Shown here piece after piece: positions 1 through 11,355 of a stretch of 64,000 nucleotides of DNA (the first letter of the stretch is position 1; every line of letters starts with the position of its first letter). Origin of the DNA: Emiliania huxleyi CCMP1516 (lineage: Eukaryota > Haptophyta > Isochrysidales > Noelaerhabdaceae); NCBI RefSeq assembly GCF_000372725.1, contig NW_005198751.1:479809-543808 (forward strand), read 5' to 3'. The position numbers and the translations under genes are program-made. Under the pieces are notes generated by a model. It searched no databases. It was not told the DNA's origin and worked only from the letters and a program-made list of their open reading frames with translations.

Positions 1-1
1 T

Positions 2-778
2 GTGCAGCTGCACTGCTTTCTCTTTTGCTTCACCGTCGTCGGGCTGAGCGACGTGCTGCCCGTGTTCCTCGCGACGCCGGCACGCCGCGAACGGAGTTCG
101 GTTTCGGCGCCCTGAGCCGTCGCTGAGCCTGCTCGGAGCTTGTCACGCACATAGGTATACCACGGCGGACTCGGCTTCAGCTCGTCCTCCATCGGGATGC
201 TGCAAACAGTTGTGGGGGTGACGTCGATCCTCGTCGCCCTGCTGCTCACCTACAGGTGGCCGCGAGGGGGGGGTGGGGGGGTGGGGTGTGGGGGGGAGGG
301 GGGCGCCACGCCACGCCACGCCACGCCACGCAGACCGCACAGTTCCGTGAGTAGGGTCATCGACGCTTTTGGGCCTGTCGGCGCCATGCGGGTCGGCCTC
401 GTTTCCATCGCACTGGCTCCGCTCCTTCTCGCCGCCACACCCGCCGCCGCAGCGCTGCTGCCCACGACTGCCGTCGCGAGAGCGGGGGCGCTGCTGGCGG
501 CATGCAGCTACATGCTGTGCTCGGTCAGCCGCAACCTCATCTACACCGCGAGCCTCACCCTCTCCAAGGCGTGTGCATCCGGACCGCCGGGCGTCGTGTT
601 CGGCATCAACCAGCAGGCGTGCTTCCTTGGAGCGATGCTCGGCCCGATAGGCGCGGGTCTCGGCTACACCGCATTCCTCGCTTGCCTCGGCTCGGCCACC
701 TACTTCTTCACCGCCCTCGCGGCGCTCGGAGGCATTGCCATTCTGGTCCACCTGCGCTTGCCACCGTGGCCGTGGTAA
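2..778 (+). CDS. MFS transporter, C-terminal part (gene starts before the window)
   Basis: This is the tail of a multi-pass major facilitator superfamily carrier, closest in style to plant-type ZIFL/DHA1 drug or ion antiporters. Three exons fit one frame: 2-100, 155-255 and 355-778. The introns are 54 and 99 bases long, both GT-AG. The first junction is phase 0; the second restores a TYR-VIDAFG reading exactly. Visible marks are DVLPVFLAT followed by GGLGFSSSSIG, the loop and helix start typical of the second half of these carriers. Then come hydrophobic helices and a late GINQQACFLGAMLGPIGAG segment, corresponding to the glycine-rich helix before the last membrane span. The stop is at 776-778. 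The substrate cannot be told from this fragment. The second intron is G-rich with a CCACG repeat. Exon 1 is the least certain part. Confidence 0.72.
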
Positions 779-1341
779 GCGGGGATCAGCCCTTTAGGAT
801 CCCCAGCCATCACTTTTTAGTAAATATAATAAAGGGGAAGGAGGCAAGGACCCTGAGTTGAACACATGAACAGGGGTTGTGCGCCAAGCCCTCCTGCTCG
901 GCTCCAGCGAGTAGACAAGTGTTACCATCAACAGAGGAGAAGGATATGACCTCAGGGCTGATGTGACATGCCACAACAACAGGCGCCTCGCGGCGACGCG
1001 AATCGCGATCTGGCGCGGCTGCTGCCTCGACCTCGATCCTCGTTTGCCTGCTCTGCCGTGGGGGCTGGGGCTCCAACCGCGCGCACCTCCCGCCAGGTGG
1101 CGGTGCCCCTCGTGGTGCACACTTTCACGTTTCAGCTTCACAGAACGCACACGACAGTCGTCAGTCGAGAACAGACTCAACAACGGAGAAGGCGTACTAA
1201 AAGTACGTACAAAAAACGCCAAGAGAGGGGCAGGAGGGCGGGAGAAAACAGGCTTTTCTCCCAGTAAGCTAAAAGTGGACGTACAACAACGGTTACGACC
1301 AAAATGGACAAACTTCGTCCGTTCGTGTTCCGAGCACACCA
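779..1341. other. Intergenic stretch, nothing recognised
   Basis: Short reading frames exist on both strands but none has domain-like composition or a convincing start. It probably holds the 3' end of the transporter gene and the promoter of the next gene. Confidence 0.5.
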
Positions 1342-3390
1342 TTGGCCAGCCTCACCCCCTACCAACCGCACAAGATGCCTGGGCGGTGCGCGTGTGCGTA
1401 CGAGGGCGAAGAGGTCTCCTGCCTCGAGAGGTGCGGCAAGGACGACATACGCAACCTCAATACACAGTTTATCCACTTCATTGTCTTTTTGATGGGGTAT
1501 TTCGTCGTGAGGTCGTGCGTCTACGGCATCCTCCTGCCGAGCATGCACCCTGGACGTCCACAAAGCGAGGAATTCGGGTGGTACCTCCTCGGGAACACCT
1601 CGCTCGCCTCGCCGTACGCGATGGAGATGAGCTGGCTCAATCACACGGCCGGCTCTCCAGAGGTCTGGACGCCTCCGCCAGAGTGGCGAGATCACTGCAT
1701 CAGGTCCTACGGTGTGCCGATCTCTGCGTGCAGCTACTTCGCCGCGGTGGAGGCGCCCGACGAGATGGCCACGCTCTGGACGGCCTACTTCATTGTGCTC
1801 TCGCTTGTCTGTTTGCTCCGGGTCTTTCTGTGCCTCCTGTACACGCTTCGGCAGCTTTGGTACGCTTGCCGTCTCGTGGGTTGGAGGTGCATGAGCCTGA
1901 TGGAGTTCACACCCATGATCCCTATGGATTTGGGGAATATAGAAGGCTTTACGAACAAGATGCACGAAGCCGGCGTGACGCCGGTGATGCTAAGCAATGT
2001 GCAAAAATCTACGAGGGTCCCGGGTTGCCATCTGGTGTCGGGGGATACCGCCTGGCCAATCTGGATCGCCCTCGAGCTCTTCTTCTTTAGCTTTGTAATC
2101 TCGGAGATGTACGCCCTCGCCGGCCCAGGCCTCGGGCTGGTCCACTCTCGCGGCACGGGCCTCGCCTACTTTGGGGCCGGCTGGGCAACGACCCCGCTGC
2201 CCGCGATCTCGGAGCTCGCCCCTTTGCACTGGTCGGCACCATTCGTTCCCAAGGCGCTCCTGTACCCCATCCATGCGCAAAATTGGCACTGGATGACAAC
2301 CTTCGCGAGCGAGTGGGGTTTCATGCTCAACTTTGAGCACGTCGGCTTTTCGGTGCGCCTGATCTTCTCCCTCTATATCATCGTGAAGTTAGTCCATGAG
2401 AAGGTCACTGCGGACAAGAAAGTGGCCGTCTACTTGAAGAAGAGGTGGGCGAACATCGAGAAGGAGGAGACAAAGCTCGAGCAGTTTGCGGCTGGTCGCT
2501 CGGAGGACGACCCGGAGGTCGTGGCGGGTCGGAAGGCGTTGCTCATGGAGAGAGAGGACTATGAAAAGGCAGCGCACCCGTCAAACGTGTCGATCACCGC
2601 CGCAATGGACAAGTTGTACACCAGGGAGAAGTATCCGATGGCGTGCTCGTGCCGAGAATACTGCCGGTGGTTCGTCTTCACGGCGAACGGCTGGCGGTGC
2701 CGGATCTTCACGCAGTGTATCCCTATCGGGGGAGTATTCTTCTTCCTCTGGCCTCTCTTCCCGATCGTGAGCAACGACGTGTACAAGTGGTTCATCACGC
2801 TGGAGCCCGACCCCACGGAGGAGCAGCTGGAGAGCTGGCTGCTGTGGACGATGACCTTCCTCAGGATGAACTGCGTCTTGACCGCCTTTTGGCTGGTGTC
2901 CTTGGCCTCCTTCTTTTGGAACCGCGAGGTCACCCCCCTGTCACTCATTCAGGGCACGGCTACCGTCGCGCCATCGACATCGGCGTCTGCTGCACACAAG
3001 TTGCGGGCCCGCATGAGGCGGTGCAACCTCAAGACGCTCAGCGGCAAGTGTGTGCTGACGTCGCTCATCCTGACCACGTACTGCCTCTGGGTGCTAGCAG
3101 CACCAAACGGCATGTTCCTTCAGCTCTTTGGCGTCGAAAACGCGTTCGCGAACGACCACGCCGTGTGGCTGTTTACTGGCGCCGACGCTGCGCCTGCGAC
3201 TGCTGGTGCAAACTTGCTCGCTGGACCCAAGCTGAAGTTCGCGGGGCTCTTGCTGTCTTGTATCCTCGAGTACATATTCATGATTCCTATCAGCCCCTGG
3301 TTCGTCGGCCTCCCATCCAAGTCGTACGTCAAGGAGTTCCGAGGACGAAAGAAGCCGTTTTTCTGGGGTCCCAACGGGCCCCGCTTCTGA
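1342..3390 (+). CDS. Eight-helix membrane protein of unknown family, intronless
   Basis: An uninterrupted 682-codon frame encodes a polytopic membrane protein. About eight hydrophobic segments are visible, near residues 45-66, 150-172, 226-248, 335-352, 455-475, 500-520, 562-580 and 632-655. Between the fourth and fifth lies a charged region of roughly 90 residues (VHEKVTADKK to LYTREKYPM), presumably cytosolic. The N-terminal part is Cys-rich (RCACAYEGEEVSCLERC). A cluster CSCREYCRWF occurs near residue 437. I do not recognise the family. The C-terminus is basic and aromatic. The first ATG is taken as start; a Met 11 codons later (MPGRCACAY) is an alternative. The frame is closed by TGA, and the hydrophobic periodicity makes coding likely even without a named domain. 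Confidence 0.8.
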   Translation: MASLTPYQPHKMPGRCACAYEGEEVSCLERCGKDDIRNLNTQFIHFIVFLMGYFVVRSCVYGILLPSMHPGRPQSEEFGWYLLGNTSLASPYAMEMSWLNHTAGSPEVWTPPPEWRDHCIRSYGVPISACSYFAAVEAPDEMATLWTAYFIVLSLVCLLRVFLCLLYTLRQLWYACRLVGWRCMSLMEFTPMIPMDLGNIEGFTNKMHEAGVTPVMLSNVQKSTRVPGCHLVSGDTAWPIWIALELFFFSFVISEMYALAGPGLGLVHSRGTGLAYFGAGWATTPLPAISELAPLHWSAPFVPKALLYPIHAQNWHWMTTFASEWGFMLNFEHVGFSVRLIFSLYIIVKLVHEKVTADKKVAVYLKKRWANIEKEETKLEQFAAGRSEDDPEVVAGRKALLMEREDYEKAAHPSNVSITAAMDKLYTREKYPMACSCREYCRWFVFTANGWRCRIFTQCIPIGGVFFFLWPLFPIVSNDVYKWFITLEPDPTEEQLESWLLWTMTFLRMNCVLTAFWLVSLASFFWNREVTPLSLIQGTATVAPSTSASAAHKLRARMRRCNLKTLSGKCVLTSLILTTYCLWVLAAPNGMFLQLFGVENAFANDHAVWLFTGADAAPATAGANLLAGPKLKFAGLLLSCILEYIFMIPISPWFVGLPSKSYVKEFRGRKKPFFWGPNGPRF

Positions 3391-4197
3391 ACGGTGTGGT
3401 TGGTGCGTTCGATGCCTCGGCGACTTGCACAAAGGCTTGGCTCATGTACAAGCCTTGCTCGGCTCGAAATCCGGGTGGAATTTCTGCGACGATCCCCAGC
3501 GGCCCCTCCTTGCGGGCGGCACTGGCAGGGGGCGGAGTAGAGATACGGCTCTATACGGGGACCGATCAGTGACGGGGGGGGAGAGGCAGAGAGGCGACGG
3601 AGCCGCAAGCCGGTGCATGCGCGCACACGCCCGGGTACGGTAGAGACTCTGTCCATGTTTCTTTGTCGATTGGCACTTGCATGCGCGCCGCTCTGGAAAC
3701 GTATTATTCTTAGAGCACGAACCACGATCGTGCTGCACATGCACACACAACACATACACACACACATGAGAGAGAGAGAAGACACGCGTGTGTTGGATAG
3801 AGAGCGAAGCCGCGAGTACACTACTGCGTTTGTGTGCTGCGTTGACTGAGAGAGGTGGAGAGAGAATCGTGCGAAGCGTATTACCAGCGGAAGGGCGGGA
3901 AAGAGGGAAGCCCCTCCTTCGCACCGCGCCGGCGCGTGTGCGCTGTCCGACCGCGCTGAGTGAAAGCGATGCTATCCTCCTCCCCCCGGGGCCTCCTCCC
4001 GCCCCGGCCGTCATCTCGAGACTTCCAGCAGCTCGCGCACGATATCGTTTCGCCACTCGCCTAGAAGCTGCTGCAGCTGGGTGCGGTCCGCATCGGTAGA
4101 AGAAGCGGAGGTGTCGCCCGTGCGGCGGAGACGCTCTGAGCAGCAACGGCGGGCAAAAGTGAGGCGGTGTGTGTGAGCAGCGTGCGGCCAGAGCTGG
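3391..4197. other. Intergenic region with a short CA/GA tract
   Basis: A short (CA)n/(GA)n stretch lies near 3738-3785. Otherwise only weak, compositionally odd frames occur. It separates convergent genes, so it should hold two 3' ends. Confidence 0.5.
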
Positions 4198-6319
4198 CTA
4201 GCCTTTGTCCTCCTCGTCGGCGACGCCGCCATTGCCGCCCGCCCGCGGCGAGACCTGCTCTCCGGCTTGCAGCTCCGCCTCGCCCTCCGCCTTGCCGCTC
4301 GCCACAGACGCCTCTCCAGCTCCCTGCTCCTCTCCCGCTCCCTGCTCCCGCTCCACGCTCGCGCCACCCTCCCAGCCCGCCGCCGCCGTCTCGTTCGACT
4401 CGCATGATGCCCGTGGAGAGCGCTCTCCCTCTTGCGCCACCTCGCCGCCCCGCCTTGTTCCGGCCGCGTGCAGCCGCACGAGTGGCGGCGACGCCTCCGC
4501 CCGCCGAGCTGCTTGCCACAACTCAGTCCTCGCCAAGTCGTGGTCGCGCCACGGCTCGCGCGTCGGGCTCACGACGCCGCAGACCGCGCAGACAGGGCTC
4601 ACCGCCTCGTGCGGCGGTCGCACCACGCTCTCGCGCGGCATGTCGCAGAGGCGGGACGGGTCGCCATCAGCACGGGCGGCGGAGGGCGATGCCTCGCTCG
4701 GCGGCGAAGGCCACGCGGAGGGGGAGGGCCACGCAGAGTGCCTGTGGGAGATGGCGCGAGATGAACCGAGATTGCCCGAGACTACGGCCACGCAGAGTGC
4801 CTGCAGCGGCGCCGGTGAGCTCCTGTCTGGGGTGCATGCCGTCCGAGAGGTGGAGGAGGTGGTGGTGGTGGTGGTGGTGGTGGTGGTGGTGGTGGTGGTG
4901 GTGGTGGCGAGAGTGACGCGACGGCGCCGGTGCGGGCGCGGGAGTGGCTCGCGCACCCGTTTGCGCCCCGTCTCTGTGGACTCGCCGTCTCGTGGCCTCG
5001 CTCTCCTACGGCCGACAAGTCGGCAGCCTCTCGCCACGGGAACGACAAGCCACGCCCGGCGACGAGCCCTTGCGCCCTCACCCCCCAGCTCCCCGGCAAT
5101 ACGCCGACCCGCCGCCGCCGCCGCCGCTTGCGCTGCCCGCTCCGCCGCCCCGGCCTGCTGCGCGGCGGCGGCCGCGGCGCAGATCGCCTCCTCCGCGTCG
5201 CTCCGCGCCGCCTCCGCGGCCGCGCCCTCGGCGGCCGCGGCCGCCTCCGCCCGCTCCTGCGCCAGCCGCGCTCTCTCGAGCTGCGCCTCGAGCTCCGCGA
5301 TCCGCGCCCGCGCGTCGCCCGTCGCCGCGCGGAGCACGGCGGCCTCGGCGGCGGCTCGCTCCTCCGCGGCTGCCGCGCGTGCCTCCGCGCGGCACGCACG
5401 CGCCTCAGCGCTGCTCACCGCCCTCGCGCCGGCAACAGCGCCCGGGCCCGCCAGCCGCGCCTCGCCGCCTCTCTCTGCGCGCAGCTGCTCCATCTCTGCG
5501 CGCAGCTCGTCGAGCTCGGCGCGCAGCTGAGCAACCTCCGCGTCGGCGTCTGCCGACGCATCGGCCGCGGAGGCGCGCGCCGCCGCGAGCGAGCTGCGCA
5601 GCCCTTCCGCCTCGCTCGCCGCCGCCTGAACGGAGGGGGCGGGGGCCGGGGCTTCGGTCACACAGGTCCCTGGGGCGGGCTGTGGCAGCGAGAGGCTGGA
5701 GGGCGGCCTCGACGAGCAGCGAGAGCCGCGCATTCTCCTTCGCCTCGCGCTCGCGCTCCACCGCCGCCGCCTCCGCCGCCGCCCTCTCTCGCTCTGCCGC
5801 CACTGCCGCCGCCACTGAAGCCTCCGCCCGCTGTCGTTCCGCCGCCACTGCCGCCGCCACTGCCGCCGCCACGGCCGCTACCTCGTCCGCCACCTCGTCC
5901 GCTGCTGCCGCCGCCGCCCTCATTGCAGGCCTCGCCGCTTCCGCCGCGGACCGGCGCGCAGGCGGCAAGCTTGTCTCGGCGGAGCAGCAGGCCGAGTGGC
6001 TTCGACGGGAGCACTGCAGCTGGGAAGCGTCGAGTGGCGGAGACGCTGGCTGTCGCCGTCGCGGCACTGTGCTCTCCTCGCTCTCCTGGCGTGATTGCAG
6101 TGCCCTGGGCGACGCTGCAGTGCAGTTTTCTCCGTTCAGCAGCTTTTCCGACGACCGCACCACCGCCGCGAGCGACTGCAGAGCACGGCGAAGGGCTGGC
6201 CATAGCTTTGGCCAAGCAGCTATTGCCGCGAGGACGAGGAGCGCAGTGGCGACCCTTCGCCGCCGGCCTGGAATGGAACTCGCGCCTCCCGCTCCAGTGG
6301 CCAGGGACGGGGCTTGCAT
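4198..6319 (-). CDS. Coiled-coil protein with N-terminal membrane anchor (multi-exon)
   Basis: On the minus strand a start at 6319 gives a basic N-terminus and a hydrophobic segment (VATALLVLAAIAAW), a likely signal anchor. A long Ala/Glu/Arg-rich heptad-like region follows (AELEAQLERARLAQERAEA), typical of a coiled coil. Exon 1 is 5708-6319. A GC-AG intron at 5626-5707 joins SLLVE to AAASEAEGL in frame. Exon 2 runs to about 5082, where a GTGAGG donor follows GELG. Downstream exons are uncertain. The stretch near 4800 shows two copies of a 15-base exon-like word behind AG, and the last part encodes CAVCGVV plus an acidic tail ending at 4198. The function is not recognisable. An exact model needs transcripts. 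Confidence 0.5.
4858..4907. repeat. (TGG)n microsatellite
   Basis: About sixteen uninterrupted TGG units lie inside the coiled-coil gene, probably in an intron, since the frame through it would read as a bare Thr run. Confidence 0.9.
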
Positions 6320-6358
6320 TTTTGCCGTCGCTGTCGCGGCTACAACTGTACCGGCACC

Positions 6359-6433
6359 GTGAACCTTCTTTTCTAGAGAAGGATTGAGAGCGAGGCTGCT
6401 CTCAATCCTTCCGGTCTAGAAAAGAAGGTTCAC
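6359..6433. repeat. 75-bp near-perfect hairpin
   Basis: Two ~33-bp arms (GTGAACCTTCTTTTCTAGA... and its reverse complement) are separated by a loop of about six bases. The arms differ by a short insertion in the middle. It sits just upstream of the minus-strand coiled-coil gene. It could be a foldback element, a recent inverted duplication or a structured 5' leader. Confidence 0.8.
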
Positions 6434-6528
6434 CGGCACACGGACGTCGTTCTTCGGTGGTCAAAATCTTCTCAGAGAGGTTGAGCATACATGTGCTTAG
6501 CTTCAGCTTGCTCTCTCTACATGTACAC

Positions 6529-8698
6529 TCTGTTGCGGGCATTAAGAAAACAGGATCCCGCGGCACGCCGCCGTTTCTAAGCCTTTCCACCCACCCCACC
6601 CACCCCACGCCGTGGTTTCTTAGCTTCGGCCGGCCGGCACCCCAGGTCAGAGAGAGAGATATTTTTAGCAATACCATTTTGTTTTGTCAGGTCAGCCGGG
6701 ATTTTGAGTAATTGAAATCTCTAGTCTTTTTTAGAGATTGAGAGCTTAAAGATTTGAAAGACTCCACTCGGGTCTACAGTGCTACCCAGAGATTTGAGAC
6801 CAGAGATTTGAGATTTGAGACCTCAGTCACTCGGCCTCTGGTGGGAGACTTTGAGATTAGAGACCAGAGACTTGGAGAATGAGATTTCTCACACCAAAAG
6901 GAATCTGCGGTCGAGTTCGCTCGAGATTCAAGATTTGAGACTGATTTGGACGGCCTCCAACCTAGAGATTTGAGAGCTGAGATTTGGAGATTTGCGGCGT
7001 GAATACTGAGACAAGAGCCTCGAAGCTTCTAGAAGGGTTGGGTGGGTTTGACCTGCAGTGAGATTGAGGTCTGAGGTCTGAGATTTGAGATTGAGATTTG
7101 AGATTGAGATTTGGGGCCCGGGGAGCCTGCGGCGCCATTTTAATCTGCGCTCCTCTTTATGGCCTGCGGCGCCTGGCTTGAGCTTGGAAGTGTAAACGAG
7201 TCCGCCAGGGCGGTCTGCAAACACGGAGCGCGCTGCGCGCGCGGTCTACGCCGAATTAGATGAGAGGGACAGCGCTATCCGCAAAGGCTCGACCAGCTGC
7301 GGCGGCTCGTCGGCAAAGGTCGTCCACTCCTTGGCGTACGGCTCAAAGCCGGTGTGCGAGTGGAGCATCTGCGTGTCGAGGCGCCACAGCATCTCGCCCT
7401 CAAAGATGATGTCTCGCGACAGCTGGACGTACTTGCGAGTCCGATCCATCGCGCCGTCATACGGCACCTGCTTGCCCTGAGCCAGCCGAGTTGACTCCTC
7501 GGCATATGAGAGGTTGTGCTTGGCGCGGAATCTGGGCAGCGCTTGCAGTAGAGGAGCCCGTCAAAGCGCCCGTGCGTGCAGTATACGGTTGGACGGACGG
7601 GCTCGTCGCTGACCACAAGGCGCACCTTCTGCCCTTGCAAAGCGCAGACGGCGCAGAACTCAAGGGACCAGGTGGAGCGGCGTGGACTTCTCCTGCTCAT
7701 GGGAGCGCATGGGGTCGAGAAGATCCACGAGAGCGCTGATGCCCGCCTCGCTCTCGATGCTGCTGACGAGGACGTTGATGGTCGTGGACGCGTGCTTTGT
7801 TTGCATGTCGGCAGCGATGACCTCTGCGCGATCGGGTGTGTCGACTGGGTAGCGGGCCATGCCGAGGAGAAGCGCGACGATCTCATCCTCACTCTCGAGC
7901 GGCCACAGCTTCGTGGAGAACCGCCTCAGGCGGCGGCGAGATGGGCGGCGGCGGCGGCGCAAAGCATTGCAAGCGAGCGTGCTGCTTTCAGTCTCAATCT
8001 CAAATCTCGAGTCACGCTGCCCTAAACGAGTAGATTTCGATTGTCCCGAAATGATGTTTTTCGAACGAAGCGAGATAAAGGCGTCGGAAGGTTGAGGAAG
8101 TTCACAGCATTCTGCATCGAAAACGGAATCTCTCTTGCTTGCAGTCTCAGTCTCTCCCACCCCTCATCGAAATCTCAAACTCCCAAAGCGAAAAGGAATC
8201 TTCGCCATTTGAGATCTCACGCGTTTCCTCTAGAAACTCACACCGAGCGACGGGAAGACTGAGATTTCGTGGCTGAAGTCTCGACGAAGATTTGGGAGAT
8301 CTCAAGGGCGGGACTAGAGACTGAGATCTGCCCTGCCTGAAATCTTCAGGTCTCACTCCTCTCAATCTCTAAGAAAGACTAGAGATTTCGATGACTGGGG
8401 ATTTTTAGGTAAAATGACAATAAGCTGGACCGATGCGCCAGTCAGCAGTGGTTGGGATGACAGGAAGACGCACACACCTCCATCCACACACACCGCCCAG
8501 AACACCGCAGACTTGGGCAAAATGACAAGTGCGCGCGCCGCAGGCGAAGGGAGAAAATTTGGGCGGGGCTCCTGTTCACACTCGTGTGTGGGCCCTTTCT
8601 TGGGGCCGCGCCTGCGGCGCGCCGTGGTTTCTTGGATTTTTGCGGAAATCGCTCGGCGTGGTTTCTTAATGCCCTGTTTTCTTAATGCCCGCAACAGA
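6529..8698. mobile_element. TIR-bounded element (~2.2 kb), DNA-transposon-like, unknown family
   Basis: The ends are a perfect 26-bp inverted repeat: 6529-6554 (TCTGTTGCGGGCATTAAGAA...) against 8673-8698. A second inverted pair lies inside it: 6712-6745 against 8360-8393, about 32 bp with one or two mismatches. The terminal inversions are therefore long and interrupted. Both subterminal regions (about 6700-7130 and 7980-8395) are packed with GAGATTT/AAATCTC words. A TGTAC-like word is present near both outer borders and could be a target-site duplication, but this is not secure. The middle carries minus-strand coding-like sequence. No DDE motif was identified, so the transposon class is open. 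Confidence 0.65.
7246..8160 (-). CDS. Hypothetical protein inside the TIR element (broken or spliced)
   Basis: Three consecutive minus-strand pieces look protein-like but lie in different frames. The first (from 8160) holds an acidic helical segment with DEIVALLLGMARYPVDTPDRAEVIAADMQ cut into shorter recognisable runs. The second contains FCAVC and YCTHGRF...YCKRC, four paired cysteines suggestive of a small zinc-binding fold. The third reads GKQVPYDGAMDRTRKYVQ and ends near 7246. They could be exons of one gene or a decayed frame. I do not recognise the family. Its position between the element's inverted ends suggests either a transposition protein or captured cargo. Confidence 0.4.
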
Positions 8699-9287
8699 CT
8701 GTACCAAATCCTCTCTTTTCCTGCGCGGTCCGCCGTTTTCTTTCGCCGCGCCCTCGCTGTGACTCGGCCCAGCAGCTCTGCCAGCGCGTTCGCTCAAGGC
8801 TGCTGCCGCGGATTGTTGTTGCAGGCTTAACCCCAGTTGCGAGTTGGGCCACGGTGACTAGGTGTGAATGGGGGAGTTCGATATTCACAGTCGTTTACAC
8901 TGAGGGAGCAATGGCTATAATTATTCGGGTTGCTTTGCCGTCATCATTCAGGGCGGCGTCCTACCATCGCGGCTCAAGTCAATTATTAATATTGCTGGTG
9001 TCCGCCGTGCGAGGCGCCGTTCCACTTCAGCGCCGCCGGTCTGGCGCGGTTTCCTATTTGCAATTATTGCACGCCGCGCCGCCGTCGGGGTAACTAATCG
9101 GCAGCAACTTATTGGCGCGGTTTTCGCGATGTCTCTTAGAGCTCTGGGTCGCAATGGGAGAGAGATTTTTAGCAATACCAAACAACTCTAACACTCACAC
9201 GTCATTTCACATTTGGGGCCTGGAGCCCTGTTCACGCGCGCGCGAGACGTGCAGACAGGGTTGCCAGGTGAGAGCGAATGGCGCGGT
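8699..9287. other. Accessory spacer with one copy of a dispersed repeat
   Basis: No gene is seen. Bases 9152-9184 carry a GAGAGAGATTTTTA-type word that recurs at 6650, 11040 and 34880 (see findings). Confidence 0.5.
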
Positions 9288-11166
9288 TCACACGCCTCGC
9301 ACAACAGAGAGAGAGATGCGCTCTGCATGGTGGGACATAAAAGAGAGCGAGTACTTGGGCGAGTAGGCCGTGCGGTCGACGCTGCCGCGCGCGACTTTGC
9401 GCGCGAGGCGGCGCAGCTTGAGAACGGCGGTGGGCGAGAAGCCGCCGCCGAACGTCTCGTGGAGCAGCAGGTTGAAGTTGTTGCGCTTGACAAAGATCGC
9501 GTCCTGGTAGAAACCGCGATGCGCCTTGACGTAGCCGTGGCCGTTCTTGTGGGAGAAGGGTTGGCCGGGCTGCCCGCGCGCCTTGCAGCCCATGTTTAGG
9601 CGGCGGGCCTTCTCTTCGGTGTTGCCGAAGGCGTAGGAGTGGCCAACGGAGGCGGGCGTGCCGCCGCTCGAGGCGTTGCCAACGCCCGCCGAGGAGGTCT
9701 TGAGGAGGGGCGTCCAGAGCTTGACTTCATTCACCTCATCGCATCCTCCCGGGCCAGCGTGGGGTTCCGCGAGGTCAGTCTTGTACCCCCCTCGTTGTAC
9801 TGCCGGGTGAGCTCTGGTTTCTCCTTGTCGCCGTGCACGACCGGCGCGTTGGCCGGGGCGCGCATCGCGTCCGCCCAGGCGGCGAGGACGCCGTCGTGGG
9901 GCCGCCGGTGGTGGGCCTTGTTGTAAAGGTAGTCGCCGAAGAAATCGACTGGCATGCCCCGCTCGAGCGCGACCCGAAGGGTGGGAAGCGCCACGGAGAG
10001 CCAAAGGCCGAGCTTCCGCTGGAGCTCGTCCTGGAGGGCGTCGGAGGAGAGGGCGGTGGCGTACGTACCGTCGACACGGACATCGAGGGCCTTGCCGGCG
10101 AAAGGCGTTGAGGCGGAGACGAAGCGCGCGGCTTCGCGGTTGTTGACGGCGCTGTCTCCGAGGGACGGGTTGTTCTTGACGTGCACATCCCGCGCCATGA
10201 CGAGCTCCTGGTGCGCGAACCAGTCCTTGTGATTCTTGATGGCAGCGAGCGCCCGCGGCCGCGGGTACGTGGATTTGCAAGTGCCATTGAGAATCGCGTC
10301 GGTAGCTGGAAGGGACTCGGGCTCGGGGAGCGGGACGCTCTTGGGGTAGAACTCAGTCAGGTAGCCGCCGCGGACGGTGTGGTACTTGGTTTTGTCGCGG
10401 GCGGCGCGCTTCTCGCACACCTCCTTCCAGTCCGAGAGGGCGGACTGGTAGGTGGGGTGGCGATGGCTGCGGCGATGGTGGGGTACTTGGACGCACCTCC
10501 CTCGTCTAGGGCGAAGTCGGAGTTGTGGGCAACGAGGGTGCGCCAGTTCTTGAGGAGCGACATGGAGAAGTCGCTGTCGGCTCGCGTGAAGGCGGTGTCG
10601 ATGTTGCACCCGCCCATCTCGGTCGGCAGCTGCGCCTGGAGCCACGCGAGGTCGCGGAGCGCCTGGGGCGAGGCGTCGGCGCGAGCAATGCTCTCAAAGG
10701 ACTTGCGGATGCGGTTGTGCGCAAACTCGAGAGCGTCGCACGCGACATTGGGCGGCGTGATGCCGGCAATGTACTTGGTCTTTGCACAGGCAATCCGTTG
10801 GACGAGGTTGAGGCGGAGCTGCGAGGTGTTGGTGACGCAGTCAGTGTCGACGATCGTGTCGATGACGTCGAGCGGCGCGAGCTTCTTCCTGAGGTGCGCG
10901 GTGAGCTCCTTTTTGCAGGCCTCACAGGGTCGCCAAGCCAAAGTGTTTGCAATGGGCGATCCCAGGCGGGAGCAGAGGCCAGTGGCCTCGATTTTCTGAT
11001 CCTCCTCCCATACCCCCTTCTTAGTTTCACGGAGAGTCGTGATTTCTTGTTGGTTTTCTAAAATCTCTCTCTCCGGAGAGGGGTAGAGTGCGAATTCCGC
11101 AATGTGTGCCATATATTGCGTCCTCGCGATTGTAACATGCGGATATAACCAAACGACCCTGTTCAC
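9288..11166 (-). mobile_element. Non-LTR (LINE-like) reverse transcriptase relic, C-terminal half
   Basis: The minus strand carries the region after the catalytic palm of a retroelement reverse transcriptase. LPTEMGGCNI is the usual LP..MGG connection motif, followed by helical text. A C-terminal block, LLLHETFGGGFSPTAVLKLRRLA, contains the ETFGG signature also seen in the second relic at 29-30 kb. The coding text is spread over different frames and the element looks broken, with a few breaks; no YADD-type palm is seen. It is flanked by inverted-like copies of a GAGAGAGATTTT word near 9155 and 11070. The age is moderate, since the protein text is still readable. Confidence 0.6.
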
Positions 11167-11355
11167 AACCGCAAGTTACTGTACAAGTTGGAACGCGCTT
11201 GAAAAATCGATGGAACGCGCTTGAAAAATCGATAGCATTAAAAAAGAAAAAAGCTGCCAACTAGGACACCGTGCTGAACCCCTTTGGGGCCCGTCAACGC
11301 GTGAAACTAGGTGCGCTCTGCCGACCAAACCCTCCAGCGGCTCAGAGGGTGCTCC

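Noticed and set aside
4782-5399. Pro/Arg-rich frames on both strands of the coiled-coil gene
   Set aside because: Shadow frames. Only the Ala/Glu/Leu heptad text is plausible protein.
6712-8393. GAGATTT arrays as a possible CRISPR array
   Set aside because: Spacing is irregular, there are no unique equal-length spacers and the DNA is eukaryotic.
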